Shown here in pieces: positions 21,540 to 32,943 of a stretch of DNA of 64,000 nt (position 1 is the first letter of the stretch; each line of letters opens with the position of its first letter). The notes beneath the pieces were generated by a model, which worked only from the letters and a program-made list of their open reading frames with translations, ran no database searches and had not been told where the DNA came from. Origin of the DNA: Diphasiastrum complanatum (Eukaryota; Streptophyta; Lycopodiopsida; Lycopodiales; Lycopodiaceae); NCBI GenBank assembly GCA_029204225.1, contig CM055099.1, positions 46,344,929 to 46,408,928 of the forward strand. The letters are read 5' to 3'. A program made the translations under genes and the position numbers.

Positions 21540-22660
21540 CGACTACACAACCAAATATTGCATATGTTGTAGTATAGTTGGTCAGTTTATGGCTAAGCCT
21601 AAGCATGTTCATTGGAAAGCTGCAACGCGGATACTCAAATATATTAAAGGTACATTATGATTTGGTATCTTTTATGAAAGTCAAGATGGTTCACCGTTGC
21701 AAGGTCTTTGTTGATGCGGATTGGGCTAGAGATGTGGAAGATCGAAAATCGACTATAGGTTGTTTCATGTCCTCACCATCCTCGGCATCTCTATCACGGA
21801 CCTCCCATTGGGCACTACTATATAGAGCATATCTTCATCGTACATGAGTTAGGGGTCAAACTCGACTATTATAGGACTCGTTTCTTGGAGATGGATGTAG
21901 TGGGGACCCAGTTCTACCGTGCTATTTAGACTCCGGATTATCCCATGTTCTGAGATTCACACTGGGTCAGTTACAAGTCTCATCACATCAGCTTGAGATT
22001 GAGATTGGACGTTTTCATGGTACCCCACGAGAGGAGTGGATCTGCTAGATATGTTCTCTGTCTGAGGTGGAGTCTGAGGAGCACTTTCTATTCAGATGCC
22101 CAATCTACTATGAGATTAGAGGGAGATACCACTGAAATCCACCATCTTGAGTTTTAGGCCTCCAACTATTAATTATGACCATAAAGCCCCAAGCCCTCAT
22201 AATCATAATTAATTTACAGGTCGAGGTAGGCCTACTAACCACCTAATGGGATAATAATCCGAGATCAGTTCGAACGTGGGCATGACAAGTTATGTCTTTA
22301 GTCTTGGATCATGTTCATTATCTTGGAGTTCAAAGAAGTAGCCTACCATTGCATTGTCATCTATAGAGGCAGAGTATCCAGCTACTACGATTGTAGCATG
22401 CGAGGCAATTTGGTTACGAAGGATTCTACATGATCTTCATAAGGAACAAGAAACACCTAAGGTACTTCAGTGTGATAATTAGAGTTGCTTCAAGTGGCAA
22501 AGAATAGCAAATCATAGCATATTGAAGTACACCAACATTTCATCAGAGAGACTTTAGAATCATGAAGTTGAGGTTATCTATTCTCCTACAAAAGAGCAAG
22601 TTGCTGATATTTTTTCTAAGGGACTTGGTAAAATAAATTTGAGAAAGTAGATAACAAAAT
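21540..22660 (+). pseudogene. Copia B RNase H, split by a LINE fragment
   Basis: VDADWARDVEDRKSTIGCFM at 21707-21768 is the first RNase H block; after the insertion it resumes near 22290 with a SWSSKK-PTIALSS-EAEY-A-T block and ends near the VADIFSKGL-like motif at 22600-22630. It contains stops throughout. Confidence 0.7.
21769..22285 (+). mobile_element. LINE 3'-region fragment inside Copia B RNase H
   Basis: 21770-22135 encodes the LINE C-terminal region (LGVKLDYYRTRFLEMD, FTLGQLQVSSHQLEIEIGR, CEVESEEHFLFRCPIYYEIRGRYH), cut on both sides. The stretch to about 22285 is unassigned. Short words ending ATGTC occur at both junctions (near 21765-21770 and 22288-22293), compatible with a short target duplication. 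Confidence 0.65.
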
Positions 22661-22849
22661 TAACATTCAGGGAGAGTGTTAAAAATGAATTTTAATTTGA
22701 CCCGTAATGTTTAATAGGCCATGCCTGTGAGCTATATTTAGGGGCCTATGTCATTTGGATTAGCTATAGAATAATTTTGCATGTAGTAGGGCTCTACAAA
22801 TCTATTATAGGATATATATTTGTGATTAACTACTTAACTTGGAAATTTA

Positions 22850-24910
22850 CCAAGTACGGGAGGAACCTCAATACCCGTCACACAAGAGATATCAAAGATA
22901 AGAAAGTAGAGCCTCTTATCCTTGCAAACAACTTACTCTCCCCCATCCTAGCTGACCTCTTTAATCTTGTAGTCACTCAAGGCTTCACCACTTCCTGGTG
23001 CACCAAGGTCATGCATCCCATTCACAAGGGGGGTGATCCCATGAAAGTTGAAACCAGAAAACTACCGCACTATCATGTTGGCCACATTATGGGCAAAGTA
23101 TATGGCTCAGTCTTACAGACAATAGTCAGCAGCGAAGCCAAGATTAGATGTCTACATGCTTTTGGGGCAGGTAGGTTTCCGAGCTCATTATTCCACTTCT
23201 AACCAGATTTTCACATTGAGATTTATTATTGAGGAGGCTAGATCCAGACGTGAGTGGATATACTATTGTTTTGTGGCTTTTTGGAAGGTTTTTGATTATG
23301 TTCTGAGACACTTACTTATCCAGAGATTACAGGGCCTTGGTTTCCAGTCAGATACAATATTGGCGGTCATGGCTTTGCATGAGAGAGATTTTCAACCAGA
23401 GGAGGGTATCACACCGCTGGACACCGCTGGTTGATGGTACCATTGGAGTGAAGCAAGGATGCTCACTCTCCCCTACCTTGTTTGGACCAGGCAGACCAGA
23501 TATCCCTACACGGCCAGCATGTCATCACGGATATTGCATAATTAGGGTCTCCATCTGTCTTGGTATTCCCAAGCAGTTCATCTACTTGACTCTCTTGGTA
23601 TCTCTTTATTATCAATTCCGAATGGCACACACCATTATATTCACTAGTTTATGTACAAGCCGTATGTGCATAGAGTTTGGGATGGACAACTCGGGGTGGA
23701 ACTCCTCTACTATAGATCCTGTTCTATGGAGGTTGATTGTGTGGGCTGTCCCAAACATATTCAGACCTGTACACTTGAGGAGATTGAGGATGAAGACCAT
23801 TTCATCTTCAGATATGCCCAACCTATTATGAGATTAGGGTGAGATACTTCATTTTTTTGATACATATGAGGACCCACTTTGTGTAGCAGTTATGAACGCA
23901 GCCACGGCTGATCTAGATTTAGTCTATGAAAGCATCACATAAGCAAGACTTAACCCTAGAAAGCAGGAGAGAGAAAGCTTAAAGAGACTAAAGAAGGAGA
24001 TCATATCATAAGCCAAGTAACAAATGACACAGAATCCCTACTTATAGCCAAGAGGAAGCCCTAAAAGGAAGCTTCCAGTGGCTAGGGCCAAACTGAGAGG
24101 GAAAATAGTGCGCCCTCCAAGAAGGCCCCCACTCTCAGTAATATAACCAAATAACCAATATAGTGAATCATAGGGCCCAAGGCCAATAATATGGTCTAAA
24201 TGTCAATAATAGGGCCCAAGGCCAACCATATAGTCTAAATGTCAAATAATGAATAAAAAAGGGCCCAAAGCCTGCTTATGCATAAAGTAAAGTAAATGTA
24301 AATGGACATGGCGAATGTAATGAGCCGAGTCCATAACTGTAGCCTTGATGATACAAGAGATGATGTCCCTAAGATGAGTTCTATCTGAGGGCCAGGCTTT
24401 TACACACCAGCAGATGAGTATCACAAAGTTTCTACTAGATGCAAGCAGAGATCTATAGAGGATACAGAGGACAGATCAAAGGATGAGATAGATATTCCAG
24501 TGAGAGTTTGACATCGTGCCAGGCATTAGTGCCTTAGACAAGTCATATCTCTACCTTAGAGCAAAGCAGACGGCAGAATCAGCAGCAACATCATAGACCT
24601 TGTGCTCAGCCTCGACGTGTAGCTCTTCAGCAGAGATCCAGAGATGTCCTTTTTCAAGAGGGTTGACCAATAGTGACAGATAGCGATATATCTAGCTATT
24701 GTATTTCAGTTTCGTCTATTTGGGGAGCTCAATTTGATGTTTTTGTATTTATTTACTGTACAATAGATTAGTTATCTATTCTTCTTTTTATTCATGGAGA
24801 CATTTCTAACTCTCCTATGGTTATGACACACTTGATATGTATTCATTTAGTCTTTTGTACCTATAGGTGTCAACAAGACGTAATAAAGCTTTCTTTCTTT
24901 CTCTCTCTCT
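22850..24910 (+). mobile_element. LINE copy d, deleted, with (CT)n tail and an internal insertion
   Basis: RT fragments (HIMGKVYGSVLQTIVSSEAK, VGFRAHYSTSNQIFTLRFII, YCFVAFWKVFDYV with the catalytic Asp replaced, GVKQGCSLSPTLFG) stop at 23485 and jump to the C-terminal region (EEIEDEDHFIFRYAQPIM near 23775). About 23920-24500 is an unrelated LTR-like insertion. The 3' end has ACCTATAGGT (24859-24868), GACGTAATAAAGCTTTCT and a CT tail. Confidence 0.75.
23920..24500 (-). repeat. LTR-like fragment, related to 31047-31460
   Basis: Shares with 31047-31460 the order of the words GGGAAAATAGTG, CCCCCACTC, GGGCCCAAGGCC, TGCTTATGCATAA and GAATG-AATGAGCC-AGTCCATAA. The minus orientation is inferred from the other copy, which ends at a primer-site-like sequence. 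Confidence 0.5.
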
Positions 24911-24956
24911 TATGTGTGCACATAGACACAATACACTCATACAGACACTTGTGAAT

Positions 24957-24979
24957 GCACACACATGTGTGCACGTGCG

Positions 24980-25029
<50 letters not shown>
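24957..25029. repeat. (GC)n(AC)n alternating purine-pyrimidine tract
   Basis: CACACATGTGTGCACGTGCG then (CG)n and about 25 AC units. Alternating purine-pyrimidine sequence of this kind can adopt Z-DNA. It lies about 480 bp before exon 25508 in intron 1. Confidence 0.9.
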
Positions 25030-25033
<4 letters not shown>

Positions 25034-25507
25034 CAAATTATTTGAGCGAACATGTGATACAATCTGAAATGTCGTGTCTGCATGATGTATCATCTTTAGC
25101 CCTTGCTTTGGTCCTACTTGAACTGTGTACAACCTAAAGAAAAGGTCAAAAGAAGGTGACCCATTCTTTCTTTATCATTAACACAGCAAATTTTTTGTGG
25201 AGCTTACTATTCACATCTTTAAGAATGTAAAATGACACTAAAGTACTTCTCATTTCTGTTTACAGGTCTTTAGAAATTTAAGCATAAAGCTTTCATTCAT
25301 TGCTCTATGCTCTCTGTTAGGTGGTTCAATGTGATTCAAGTGCAACATGCATGGCATATTATTCAACTCCGGCAAGAAAAGAATATTGTCATGGTGTTTG
25401 GATTTTGGAGTGTTGGCTATTAATACCAGAAACAATTTATAGATTAAAATCTGACTGTAAACCTCTGCTATATTCTATGTCTCATTAATCGTGTGAATGA
25501 ATTACAG

Positions 25508-25631
25508 GAAGCGAAACATAAAGGTTGGGAAGGAGGAACAACTGCATGTATTGCACTTACAATGGATGGTCATGTGTTAATTGCCAATTTAGGAGATTCA
25601 AAGGCTTTTTTTTGTTCTTTTCCTTGCGAAA
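25508..25631 (+). CDS. PP2C-kinase exon: GGTT strand and GDSKA
   Basis: TTACAG precedes it and GTATGT follows. It encodes EAKHKGWEGGTTACIALTMDG and HVLIANLGDSKAFFC, the PP2C strands with the G-G-T-T and ANLGDS(R/K)A motifs. Phase 0 in, phase 1 out. Confidence 0.85.
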
Positions 25632-26390
25632 GTATGTTGAGCAAAGGTTGGGGACTAGAAGCTTCTTTTCTTTCTTTTATATAATTATTGCTAGTTCTAT
25701 TGTATATTTAAGTACTATTTGGCACACAGCTTAAATGCTCTTGTTAGTTGAGTTAGCATATTGCAAAGTCAGGTTTCAGCGTCACAAAATTGGAAAATTG
25801 ATCACACTAAATTAGGTCCTCATAGAAATTGTGCATTGAAAAGCTTTGGCTAACAGGATTTAAATTGCAATGGTCTAGCAGTAGTATACCAAAAAACTGA
25901 ATTTTTGCAGCCATTGAAGGTTCAAAACTATCAATCTCCATGGAATGAGCAACTTGCTAGTTCTACAATGTAATGTTTCTGTTAAGTACTTGGATGCCTG
26001 CTTCCCTCACCTGTTGTCTTCTCCTTCAAGTGGGGTTTTCTTATGTTTCCTACATGAATAGATTTCTCAATTGTGGACATGAAAGTATGTTGCCTGTAAC
26101 AGAAAACATTTGAATGATGACTCTTTTTTATCAGAATGGATACTGCTATAAAAGTTTGCTAGCAAGAAAACTTGCAGTTGATATACAGAAATATGTTTGA
26201 GGAAGAGTAAGACTTGGTTCCATTAGTTACAGTAAGAAGTAATCATCTTCTTAGTACTTCAACTTCTTACTATAGGTATTATTTGTGAGTGTGAAAGTAC
26301 ATCAGTTCCTATTTTGTTGTTTAAAGTTCAACCTAAGATTAGCAGTTTATCTACCAAGAATTAAGCTATTCTATGGATGCCTGCTCCCAG
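25632..26390 (+). other. Intron 2, nothing else recognised
   Basis: AT-rich intronic sequence between GTATGT and CTCCCAG. No element or gene identified. Confidence 0.6.
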
Positions 26391-26661
26391 GTTTGAAGTT
26401 GACAACGAGGGAGAAACGATGGGCTCAACATAAGTTCCAGCATAACATAGAATTTATGTCAAAGTTCCCTGATGCAGGAACTGATCTTGATGGAAGAGAT
26501 TCGTGTGTAGAAGATTTGACTCAAGACCATCACCCAGATAGGAAAGAAGAAAGATTACGGATTGAGGCTGCTGGTGGATATGTTGAGGAATGGGGAGGTG
26601 TGCCAAGATTGAATGGAATGCTGGCAGTTTCAAGGTCTATTGGTGATTTACCATTCAAAAG
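26391..26661 (+). CDS. PP2C-kinase exon: DHHPDR and SRSIGD
   Basis: CTCCCAG precedes and GTAAGT follows. It encodes EDLTQDHHPDRKEERLRIEA, AGGYVEEWGGVPRLNGMLAV and SRSIGDLPFKR: the PP2C Asp-His-x-P segment, the Arg-Ile-Gly-Gly-like turn and the LAVSR-GD motif. Phase 1 in, phase 2 out, fitting both neighbours. Confidence 0.88.
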
Positions 26662-28121
26662 GTAAGTGAATGCATCAATGAAAGCTTGAAACTAGCCAGG
26701 TTGAAAATTTGTCATAAAGGAGGTCCAACCTCCCATTATGTTACTTTTGTTCATCAAGATTATGCCTGCATTGATTCAAGTAGCAGTTATGACAAAAAAT
26801 ATCAGATAACACAGAGAAAGGTATAGAGACAGGCAAACAACCTTACTGATAATTATTGAGCTCGCCAAAATGACAATCACATTATGAGTAAAATTTGAGC
26901 AAGTTTTAGAGTTTTGTGCTGTGAAAGTGAAAGCAATTAATGACTGTATTTCCCAGTGAATTAGAGGTCATAAAAGAGTGTGCTCGAGTGGTAATGGAGT
27001 TGCAAAGTAGTCTTGAATCTTAGCCACAAATTACCATTAGTCTTTGAAGCAAATGAGTGAAAAAGAAAGAAACCTTTGTCAATGTGTTTAGACTCAACTT
27101 TAGAGTACCAAAGGTACATAAGACTGAAAAGTACATTTTGTGCTGTGGGAGCTGTAAAACATCTCCAATAAGATAGAATAATATGAGCTAAAGTGGAAAC
27201 TCAAGATGAGATTAAAACTGGAACCAAATGTGGTATCGGACCTAAATTTCTGATAGAAAACAAAGGCATTTAGTGATCAAAGATCATATCTTTGTCTCTG
27301 GGTGCAGCAAATCGAAGAAAGTCCTGATGTTCATTGTGGTGGACTATGGTGTGAGAAGTGTAATGTCCAAGAGGAGGCTGGTGCCCTAGTTGAAGGTCTG
27401 TGTTAGAAACTGGAAAGTCTCATATTCTGTAGGTGACATCACCAATTTCAGTGACTGGTGGAGATCTCTGCCTCATCCTCTGAATCTGACTATGAATCTG
27501 ACCAAATTCAGAAAAGAAAGAGGCGATTTGCATCAAGTGGGTGGTACTAGAGCTTGTGGCCTGACAAAGATCACTCCTCAAGCAAAACATATCTCACATC
27601 ATCAAAGCAACGCACCTTTCGTCCTCATCCAATGTGATAAAGTGGAGTGCAACAGGATGATTTCTAAAGAGGAAGTAATATCTTCCTCTAATCTGAAGAT
27701 AAGGTGCACTTATGTCTCTACCTCTCCCATAGAAGACATACAACAAATCCCATCCTCTTTAGGAACCCCCCCAAAATGACCTGCCTCTTCTTGCAGCTTG
27801 TGGGAGGAAACTCTGAACTGCCCCGTGACGTGTCTGGCACTATAGACCTCTTTGGTCTCTTTTCCTTGAGAAAGAAGCTGCCATAGATGTCATCAATCTA
27901 TCTTACATGTTATTTTAAGTTGCATTGTTACATACTTTTCTTATAGTTTACTTTAAGACATGCGTGAGACAACATGATAAAAGATCCTATTTATAGTCTT
28001 AGTTTGATTTAGGCTCCATTTCTGTGGCTCCTGATGTTCATTTTGCATTTCCTTAACTTTGAAGCTGGGATCTTATTTTTATAACGATTCTACTGAGCTC
28101 ATGCAAGTATGCCATAATTAG
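26662..28121 (+). other. Intron 3
   Basis: 1.46 kb. An open frame at 27390-27779 encodes nothing I recognise; it is probably a decayed repeat. Confidence 0.5.
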
Positions 28122-28870
28122 GTATGGAGTAATTTGTACACCTGAGTACACAGGCTGGAAGTCAATCAGAACCACTTACAGTTATCTGGTGATTGCATCT
28201 GATGGAGTTTTTGAACGGCTGGATACACAAGATACTTGCAGACTAGTTGCTGCTCAAGACAGTCAGACAGATTCTTCTGATTTTTTTACTCAAAAACTCC
28301 AGATTGTGGACTTACCCATTCCCTTACCACCTAAGCAAGAGATCAGACAGCAACAAGAGAGCTGTACAGACAGTCAAAACTTGTCAAAAGCAGGTAAGAG
28401 AAATATGTCCAACAGTCCTGGATGGCGGGCGGCATATAGTAACGCCACCTTTTCTGCAAAGGAACTATGTCAAATGTGCCCAAAGGAACCAAGAGATGGT
28501 AACAAAGATATTATGACATTCAAAGAATTAGTAAGTGAGAATTCTAGGCCTAACCACTATCGCCTGACAGAAGCTCAAGTTTTAGAATCACACCATTTGC
28601 AGCAGCTAAATCAGCAAGCAGATCCTCATGACAAACATCATAGAAGTGACGATTCAAATCGACAGTTAGGTCTTTTGGATCCTGACTCCATTGCTCAAAT
28701 GATTGTTGAGATGGCCTATAGTATGGGAAGCACAGACAATTTGGCAGCTGTTGTATTACCTCTTGAGTTTCTGCGTTTTCAATCACCCAGCTCTTCTTTT
28801 GAGCAGTCAATTGAAGTGTTTAATGCTGCCACATTGGAGCATGAGCATGCCGGGAAGCTTGTCAGTGCAG
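28122..28870 (+). CDS. PP2C-kinase exon: SDG and TDN metal motifs
   Basis: AATTAG precedes and GTAACC follows. It encodes YGVICTPEYTGWKSIRTTYS, YLVIASDGVFERLDTQDTC (metal-binding Asp in SDG) and AQMIVEMAYSMGSTDNLAAV (final metal Asp in TDN). Between these lies a Gln/Ser-rich insert of about 130 residues. After the PP2C core comes VLPLEFLRFQS and a linker. Phase 2 in, phase 1 out. With the DGHNG exon this gives the three core metal Asp motifs of an active PP2C. Confidence 0.88.
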
Positions 28871-29670
28871 GTAACCTACTTATCCAGAAAATCTGTTCCA
28901 TGTGTGATGGTTTTGTGTAATATTCTGAAAGAAAAGTTGCAGAAAAGTACTAGTCTGCAAGACATATTTGTTTATCTATTCTATGACTTATTTTAGTGCA
29001 TAGTACGGTAAGTGTGTAACAGCTCATCTATGTTTGCCCAGCAAGCAAATTTTAAGGAATTTCTTTTACTGCCTGGCCTTAGTATGGCCACTTTATTCAG
29101 TTGAAATGATAGATTACAACCAGTATCTGTTCTTTATTGTGGATGTGTTTGATTTTGTTTAATTGATAGTTATGAACCTGACCAGCGATTTTCTTAGCAC
29201 GTCTAAATTCAGAGCTGTTTGCATTTCATTTACTGCTGGATATTCTCTTGCTACATACTTTATAGTAGATTGAGGTAATCTTGGACGACTTTTTGCTTTC
29301 CAGATTTACCTTGATACAAGAAGCTTAGATTATTTGGAGAATGATGATGTCGTTACACAAGACATGGCAGTATTTGATTTTCAAAAAAGAAAAAAGAAAA
29401 GAAACAATGAATCTAGGGCTCAAACCATAGAGTCACACGATGACTATTGGGGGAATAGAAGTGGAGGTTGCAGAAGCTACATTCACGCTTCTTATAGGCA
29501 GTCTCTTTGGTCTCAGACGCCATGTTATTATTTCATTTGAGTCGTTACTGTTTGGGCCGTGCAGCTTATTCTAAACTGATTGATGTAAGACCTTAGGGTT
29601 TGGGCCACAATGAACTATCATTTATCACCATGTATATGAGAGTCTCATTATTTGAGCTGTTATTGGACAC

Positions 29671-30180
29671 CATAGTTGCCCATTTTGGAATGGAACGCGA
29701 CCAAAATATAAAAAAATACGTATTTTTTAACAAAAATATGTTTTACCAGGGAACGCATTCCCACCCCCTGGGAACGCATTCCCCACGTTCCTACCTACCA
29801 GGCGTTCCCGGAAACGCGTTCCCATAGCAGTGAGAACGTTCCCATAGCAGTGGGAACGCGTTCCCAGGGGTGGGAACGTGTTCCAAAGTAGCAAAAGCAA
29901 AATTTTCTAATAAAACCTGGTTTTTTTTAAGCTTCTCAGTTTTTTGTTGACTGTTACCCATAAAAGGGTTCATATGCCTATATAAAAACCGATCACAAGT
30001 ATCAAGATACTCGTTTTTGAGAAATAAGGTCGGTTCCATTCCTACACTTTGCCGGTTTTCCTGAGCACTGTTTCAAACTTATATTTAATGATGTGGCGTT
30101 CCCATGTTCCCAAGTTCTCGAAAACGTTCCCATTCCCAGGGGTCACGTTCTTATTTCGTTCCCGTTCCCTGGCAACTATG
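29671..30180. mobile_element. hAT-like MITE, GGAACGCGTTCC-motif type (510 bp)
   Basis: Starts CATAGTTGCCCATTTTGG and ends GGCAACTATG, a good terminal inverted repeat. The inside repeats GGGAACGCGTTCCC and GGAACGC/GCGTTCC many times. No matching 8-bp flanks were found (TTGGACAC left, CATGTATA right). Confidence 0.75.
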
Positions 30181-31034
30181 CATGTATATCAGTCAAGACA
30201 ATTGTCATGTGTGTAATGCCATGTAAGACAGTAAGAATGTGTAAGAAATTGGGACAAAGCTGTCCTACGTAGGACATGTTTGAAAAAGGGAGTATCGCTG
30301 ACATATCTGGAGTTTCTGGCAGGACATCATCACCACAAGGAAGGTTAGAGTTCCTATCACAGTCTGCCTTTGTAGCATATGTGTGATTAACATCATTTAT
30401 GTGAGCAGTTAAAGGTTGGCCTCTTCAATTGGGGATGATCATGGGCTCTATGGTTGGGACTGCCACAGTTGGAAGAGTCGTTTTGAATGTAAGTAAAAAA
30501 TTTCTTGAGAGGAAAGAGGCCAGTAAAGGCTGCCGGGAAACCAGGAGGTGGTGATTGAGCAGAGCCTTCTCCAAAAAAAATAAAAAACCTTGTGAGCAAA
30601 GCCAGAGAATGTAACATTCATCTAAATCAGGAAGTTGATCCATGTTTCCAAGTAAAAGTCATTGCATCAAGTCTCATTACTGCAATGCAACAACAGAGCT
30701 CTAAGATGGCCAGGTAACTAGAGGTTTCTCAATGGTTCACAACAAAAAGTAGTCAGAGTAGATTGTTACCTTGATTCTTAGAAGTCCATCCCACATTGTC
30801 ACAGTGTGCACTTCTCTACCAACAAAGGATTTATGAGATAGCAGAGGTGATGGAAGCTGTAAAGCATTAGCATGTCATCTTACCCAGTGCCCATGCCATC
30901 CTATACCGCTGCTGTCCTCTGGCCGAGTCTCTTAGGTCCTTTATCCTTTGGGAGTAGCTTGAACCTGGGCTGTATAATTGAGTGAAAGACTGAAGATTTT
31001 CCATGGATCATGTGCAACAAACATCAATACTTAG

Positions 31035-31046
31035 GGTCTGATACCA
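31035..31046 (-). promoter_or_regulatory. Primer-binding-site-like sequence of an LTR element
   Basis: On the minus strand this reads TGGTATCAGACC, close to the initiator-Met tRNA primer site TGGTATCAGAGC. The LTR would lie at 31047-31460. Confidence 0.55.
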
Positions 31047-31460
31047 AGTTACAAGCTAAGATTCACTAGCTATGCTAGAAAGCAGGACCTAAGCTAGAAG
31101 GCAAGACTTAAGCTAGAAAGCAAGAAGAGAGAGTGCTTAAGGAGGCTAAAGAGGAACAATCATCATAAACTGAATAAAGGAATACAATGCTGCCCTATAT
31201 ATACCCTCTCCCTGAATCAAATAGGATTAAAAAAGGGAGGGAATAGGATTTGGAGGGAAAATAGTGTGCCTTCCCAATAGGAGGACCCCCACTCCAAATC
31301 AACATGACCAAGTCCTAAAAATATGACCAAATAGGGCCCAAGGCCAGTATATGAATAAAAAGGGCCCTTAGGCTTGCTTATGCATAATAACAAATAAAAG
31401 GATAGACGCGGCGAATGCAATGAGCCAAGTCCATAATTTCATCATGCATATCATTTTCAA
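31047..31460 (-). repeat. LTR-like fragment beside a primer site
   Basis: Repeat shared with 23920-24500. The minus strand carries a TATATA box-like word near 31198. The minus-strand frames at 31378-31774 next to it are not recognised. Confidence 0.5.
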
Positions 31461-31845
31461 TAAGATTTACATAAACAATAGATTCTTCTTTAACAATAAG
31501 GACAACTTTGGCAATATTCAGGTAAACAATCAAAGGTAGGTTCATGGAGAGAATATTCCATCTCACTATCAAAATGAAACCTATGTGAAGATGGATCAGT
31601 ATCATCCAATAAATTTGAATCGTTGTTGTGATGAGAAACCTTAGCATAAATTTCTTGCTCCTTTGAAAGGTTTAACTCAACCCTAAAATTCAGAACAGAG
31701 ATTCGAATTAGGATGTCAAAGCAACCTTGAAAGGAAGTCTGATTTTGTTCTTTTTTTGGACATTCATCTGACATTAAATGTGCTCTAGTCTCTGTTTGCC
31801 ACTATGATCGATAGCTTCTTCTTACAAACCAGTGATGCCATGGAG

Positions 31846-32598
31846 CTTAGTTGCCCATTCCGGAACGGACCCTTAAAAAAAAAAAAATACATTTTTTATA
31901 CAAAGGATTTTTACACTTTAATATCTAATCTGTTTTATTTTTTCTCTGAAGCTTTACCTGATAATTCAAATAGCGCACCACTAACGTCATACTGATGAGG
32001 GGACACTGATGCTAGATAACAGAATTATTAATAATCACATGGCTCTAACTTCGAGCGGATAAATCTGAGAGAAGAGTTGGTGTATGCAGAAGGCTAGCAG
32101 TATGCAACGAATGATCATTCTCTTGTGAAATTGAAGTGACGAACGAGAGAAATGAATGCTAAGAAGCAGAAGTATGTCATACAAAAGATATAGTTTACTG
32201 AAAGAGGTTGGTCAATTATGTTCAAGAATAGCACTTACCACACATCTACCTTACAGCTACAGAATCTATGATGACATGTGCATGAATGATTGGCAAGAAA
32301 GAAAGCATGAAAAAGCCTTGTATGACGTTAGTGGTGTGCTATTTGAATTGTGTGATAATTCTGTTATCTTAGCACACGAGTTCCCTGCTCGCTGTTGTGA
32401 AATCGTGAAGTCGCGAGCCAGCAGGTGTTGTGAAATGGTGAAGTCGGGGGCCATCAGGGTGTTACCTCAATAGATTTCGCGGAAAACCAGCGTATTATCT
32501 TTTTTTTTTTACATTGTAAATAAACTCGTTCCGACCCAGGTTCCGGAACAGTTGGAATGGAATGTTCTGACCCATTTTGGTCGGAACGGGCTTCTAAG
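31846..32598. mobile_element. hAT-like MITE, TTCCGGAAC-motif type (753 bp)
   Basis: Perfect 8-bp duplication CCATGGAG flanks it (31838-31845 and 32599-32606). It starts CTTAGTTGCCCATTCCGGAA and ends with the inverse of CTTAGAAGCCCGTTCCGACC. Words such as GTTCCGGAAC and GGAACGG repeat near both ends. A second inverted-repeat element is nested inside. Confidence 0.9.
31963..32349. mobile_element. Nested element with 29-bp terminal inverted repeats
   Basis: Left end AATTCAAATAGCGCACCACT and on to 31991 is matched by its inverse at 32321-32349 with 28 of 29 bases. About 390 bp long, no coding content, no target duplication found. Confidence 0.75.
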
Positions 32599-32782
32599 CC
32601 ATGGAGTATCATAATTGAGTATAGTACTGTTTTACATTTTTTTTTGACGAAGTTTGAAAATACTTACCTCAAACAAGGACCTTGCTTAACGGTTTATTTC
32701 CTAAAATTCTTTTTGTTATTATTAGTTCAACTCATTGCTATTGTATTTTTTTTTCTGAACAAGTACAATTCTTGCCTTGCAG

Positions 32783-32943
32783 CTGCTGCTGGTAGCACTG
32801 ACAACAATGAAGTATCTTATTTTTTGCTCAATCACAGCACAGCCTCCACGAGGAATAACTTTGCAAATGAGCTGGAACTGAAAGCCAAGGCAGAAAATAA
32901 TCAAGAAATTAACTCCACAATAGTGTTCAAGTCTGGAATGTTG
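32783..32943 (+). CDS. PP2C-kinase exon: linker
   Basis: CCTTGCAG precedes and GTAAGT follows. Joined to 28870 in phase 1 it reads AAAGSTDNNEVSYFLLNHS and on through a charged stretch to FKSGML. No domain is recognised; it lies between PP2C and kinase. Phase 0 out. Confidence 0.7.

Larger units (their letters stand above)
11082..22850 (+). mobile_element. Copia-type LTR retrotransposon B (host of Copia A)
   Basis: Its 5' LTR remnant (about 11082-11204) ends in CA just before a primer-binding site TGGTATCAGAGCC at 11205-11217, matching initiator-Met tRNA. The leader is interrupted by Copia A (11437-17646) and resumes at 17647. Then follow gag, protease, integrase, RT and RNase H relics (18520-22660), a purine tract near 22668-22676 and a partial 3' LTR starting TGTTAAAAATG at 22677. 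All parts carry stops and frameshifts. A LINE fragment is inserted in RNase H. The 3' LTR is lost where another LINE begins at about 22850. Confidence 0.75.
6401..25507 (+). other. Intron 1 of the PP2C-kinase gene, 19.1 kb
   Basis: The GT donor at 6401 and AG acceptor at 25506-25507 join in phase 0 and restore the PP2C order (DIDLAFYE, then EAKHKGWEGGTTACIAL). The intron holds a MITE, two groups of LINE copies, two nested Copia elements with their own nested insertions, and CT and CA microsatellites. Confidence 0.75.
28871..32782 (+). other. Intron 4, with two MITEs and an LTR-like fragment
   Basis: 3.9 kb between GTAACC and CCTTGCAG. An open frame at 29306-29540 after TTTCCAG looks exon-like, but its phase does not fit either neighbour. 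30181-31030 has no recognised content apart from being on the internal side of the primer-like site at 31035. Confidence 0.55.

Noticed and set aside
24867-25132. Frames of alternating Thr-His or Cys-Val
   Set aside because: Translation of the CA microsatellite.
29306-29540. Exon-like frame after TTTCCAG (YLDTRSLDYLENDDVV)
   Set aside because: It does not fit the phase of exon 28870 (a stop would follow at once), while exon 32783 fits that phase exactly. It may be decayed repeat.
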